Assembly (NCBI GenBank): GCA_950096985.1 | Contig: CATNBA010000011.1 | Span: 1-55,521, forward strand | Origin: an uncultured Candidatus Melainabacteria bacterium | GTDB lineage: Bacteria; Cyanobacteriota; Vampirovibrionia; Gastranaerophilales; Gastranaerophilaceae | Reading direction: 5' to 3' | DNA length: 55,521 nt | Shown: one piece after another, positions 54,251 to 55,521 of the stretch | How the letters are laid out: each line of letters begins with the position of its first letter | Numbering within the stretch: the first letter of the stretch is position 1 | Translations under genes and position numbers: made by a program | Notes under the pieces: generated by a model | What the model was told of the DNA's origin: nothing | What the model saw: only the letters and a program-made list of their open reading frames with translations | The model's database searches: none

Positions 54251-55009
54251 ATGGGATATTGCATGCAAATTATGAATTATAATTTTATGCCGGCTATGCC
54301 GTTTTTGCGTTGTAACTGTATGCCTAAAATGCAAATATTTCCTTCATTATTTGGCATGTTTAATCCAATACGCTTTACAATACCGTCTTTTAATACAAAC
54401 CCTTGGTCAGTGTTTGGTTGGCAGCCATCAGTCAATTATAATAATTTTATGTCGTTTCAACAGCCTGTAAATACCAATTATAGCTTATTTAATCAGCCTT
54501 CAAATTTATTCACTGTTCCATTGGTTGATTATAGTAATTTCTTTAATAATTTAAAAAAAGAAAAGAAAGCTGCAAATTTTTTGAATAATGGTACTCCTCT
54601 TAATTTATCTGATGCGCAATTAACTGCTTACGGTTTTGATACTACAGAAAAGCGAAACGGTTTCAGACAATTAAAACCACAAATGCAAAGAGCTGTTGTT
54701 GAATTAAGCAATTATGCAAAATCACAAGGAATTAAAATTACATATGCCTCTAAAAGAAGTATTTTTAGAACTCGCTCAGAGCAAGAGGCTATATATAGAA
54801 CTGCCCGTTCGGGTTATGCTGCCAAGCCGGGTTCTTCGCGTCATGAAAGCGGTGAAGCGATAGATATAACTATACCTGGTGCTAATAAAAATAACAAAAA
54901 TGACCCTCAGTACAGAAAGTTAGCAGAAAAATGGCAAAGCATGGGCTATACTTGGGGTGGTAATTGGAAACATTGCGAACCTTGGCATTTTGATTTGCGA
55001 ACCGTATAA
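54251..55009 (+). CDS. M15 family peptidase (VanY/endolysin-like)
   Basis: 252 residues. The C-terminal 120 residues form an M15 zinc peptidase domain: SRHESGEAIDI with H198 and D205, and CEPWHFD with E243 and H246, the usual H-x(6)-D and E-x-x-H ligands. M15 enzymes cut D-Ala-D-Ala or L-Ala-D-Glu bonds in peptidoglycan. The first 100 residues are rich in Phe, Asn, Pro, Met and Gln with no clear signal peptide, so how it reaches the wall is unclear. SD AGGGGA. It lies next to the tRNA-fragment junction at 55013 and may be core or element DNA. Confidence 0.85.
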   Translation: MGYCMQIMNYNFMPAMPFLRCNCMPKMQIFPSLFGMFNPIRFTIPSFNTNPWSVFGWQPSVNYNNFMSFQQPVNTNYSLFNQPSNLFTVPLVDYSNFFNNLKKEKKAANFLNNGTPLNLSDAQLTAYGFDTTEKRNGFRQLKPQMQRAVVELSNYAKSQGIKITYASKRSIFRTRSEQEAIYRTARSGYAAKPGSSRHESGEAIDITIPGANKNNKNDPQYRKLAEKWQSMGYTWGGNWKHCEPWHFDLRTV

Positions 55010-55012
55010 ATT

Positions 55013-55036
55013 GGAGCGTAGGGGATTTGAACCCCT
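55013..55036 (-). other. tRNA 3'-end fragment, candidate attachment site
   Basis: The minus strand reads AGGGG-TTCAAAT-CCCCT, a complete T-arm, followed by ACGCTCC, a 7-nt acceptor strand, and A as discriminator. No matching 5' acceptor (GGAGCGT), D-arm or anticodon arm lies within reach, so this is the 3' end of a tRNA or tmRNA only. Such copies mark the far junction of elements integrated into tRNA genes; by orientation the element would lie to the right. Confidence 0.65.
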
Positions 55037-55384
55037 GGGGTTTATTTGAGACTTTTGAAATGTAATCAATTAGCCTGTATCGCCGAATATGTTTAAGTTT
55101 TAGCGATTTAATGCGAATTGACTGAAATTACTCAAAAGGGTCTTTTATTACTCTTTTTGTCCCTCAAAAATCCAATCCAAATTTAAATAAATCCCCAAAA
55201 TTCAAACGTACTCTATATGTTGGCGAAGGCAAAAATAAGACAAAAAAGTCCAATTTAAAGTGCCAATTTATAACTCGGAACAAAGCCGGAAGTGTTTACT
55301 ACATTTGAATAACAGTATAATTATTACTCAAAATACATTATAAAATAATAGAAAACCATACAATAATCTACTGTTTTCAGTCAA
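55037..55384. other. Intergenic region inside the presumed element edge
   Basis: About 350 bp, AT-rich, without a frame or RNA I can support. It separates the tRNA fragment from the helicase gene. Confidence 0.5.
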
Positions 55385-55521
55385 CTACTCTACAATATCG
55401 AATCCTAATTGTTGCATTTTATCTTTAAATTCATTATAAAAACTATCAATTTTAAAACGTTCAACAATTATTTTTAATGTTTTCTTTGCTCTGGAACATC
55501 CTACATAAAATAATTTATATG
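55385..55521 (-). CDS. UvrD-like superfamily I helicase, C-terminal end (partial)
   Basis: The last 44 codons of a gene that enters from the right edge, ending with TAG at 55385-55387. The visible protein starts YKLFYVGCSRAKKTLKII. LFYVGCSRAKK matches motif VI of UvrD/Rep helicases (L-x-Y-V-x-x-T/S-R-A-K), whose Arg contacts ATP. About 30 residues follow. Helicases of this type occur in repair and in defence systems (for example Gabija GajB) often carried by islands; which one this is cannot be decided here. Confidence 0.6.
   Translation of the reverse strand, partial: YKLFYVGCSRAKKTLKIIVERFKIDSFYNEFKDKMQQLGFDIVE

Overview
The window reads as AT-rich chromosomal DNA from an uncultured gut-type relative of cyanobacteria, most likely Vampirovibrionia/Melainabacteria, order Gastranaerophilales. 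This placement is inference. It rests on a Ycf23/DUF561 gene (a family otherwise typical of cyanobacteria and plastids), several pilin-like genes with the FTLAEVLIT-type N terminus, an anaerobic pyruvate:ferredoxin oxidoreductase beside electron-transfer flavoproteins, and many clade-type hypothetical proteins carrying a short SF-x-G/A motif. No rRNA is present to confirm it. Gene density is high, and housekeeping genes are interspersed with lineage-specific ones.

Layout. 0-4 kb: a GH38 alpha-mannosidase divergent from a type IV pilin-like gene whose leader contains a G10 tract that puts it out of frame. 4-11 kb: Ycf23, a secreted HtrA-like protease, a lone MlaE permease, a degenerate GspE/PilB-like ATPase with a stand-alone receiver, a hypothetical protein and a receiver-GAF histidine kinase. 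11-18 kb: bifunctional Rel, DUF167, clade-specific proteins (one behind a possible attenuator with a short His-rich leader peptide), a TPR protein and an aldose epimerase. 18-30 kb: mnmG, kdsD, a membrane protein, tRNA-Gln and tRNA-Asn, an ABC exporter, a YccA/BI-1 protein, RNase E/G and its usual radical-SAM/DUF2344 partner. 29-36 kb: a GT-D glycosyltransferase and a hexapeptide acyltransferase sharing an N-terminal module, secreted proteins, a BlaI-type regulator, radA and an XRE regulator. 36-43 kb: an intact pilin, gap, an M16 peptidase, purA and a second pilin that is out of frame because of a C10 tract (G10 on the plus strand). 43-52 kb: etfA, etfB, a 58-residue cysteine protein and an NfnA-like flavoprotein, then mtaB, a membrane protein and nifJ. 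52-55 kb: a RelA/SpoT-domain protein, rlmD and an M15 peptidase. The last 0.5 kb holds a tRNA 3'-end fragment and the C terminus of a UvrD-like helicase, which looks like the left edge of an integrated element.

The strongest unusual signals are these. (1) Two pilin genes are switched by 10-nt homopolymers inside the prepilin leader. Both have the same frame offset, both would be restored by +1 or -2 nt, and both share the core TC-G10-CAG in opposite orientation to the gene. Slippage would toggle expression without altering the mature pilin. (2) At least seven genes lack a Shine-Dalgarno sequence and have a -10 box exactly 6 nt before the ATG, which implies leaderless transcripts. (3) An EtfBA operon contains an NfnA-like reductase without NfnB and a small Cys protein. 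(4) A divergent alarmone-synthetase-like protein carries the clade N-terminal motif. (5) A tRNA-fragment attachment site marks an island edge.

Physiology implied by the window: fermentative pyruvate metabolism through GAPDH and PFOR, with possible Etf/NfnA electron shuttling; KDO/LPS-type envelope synthesis (KdsD, MlaE, glycosyltransferases); host-glycan use (GH38, GalM); and surface fibres that may vary between cells.
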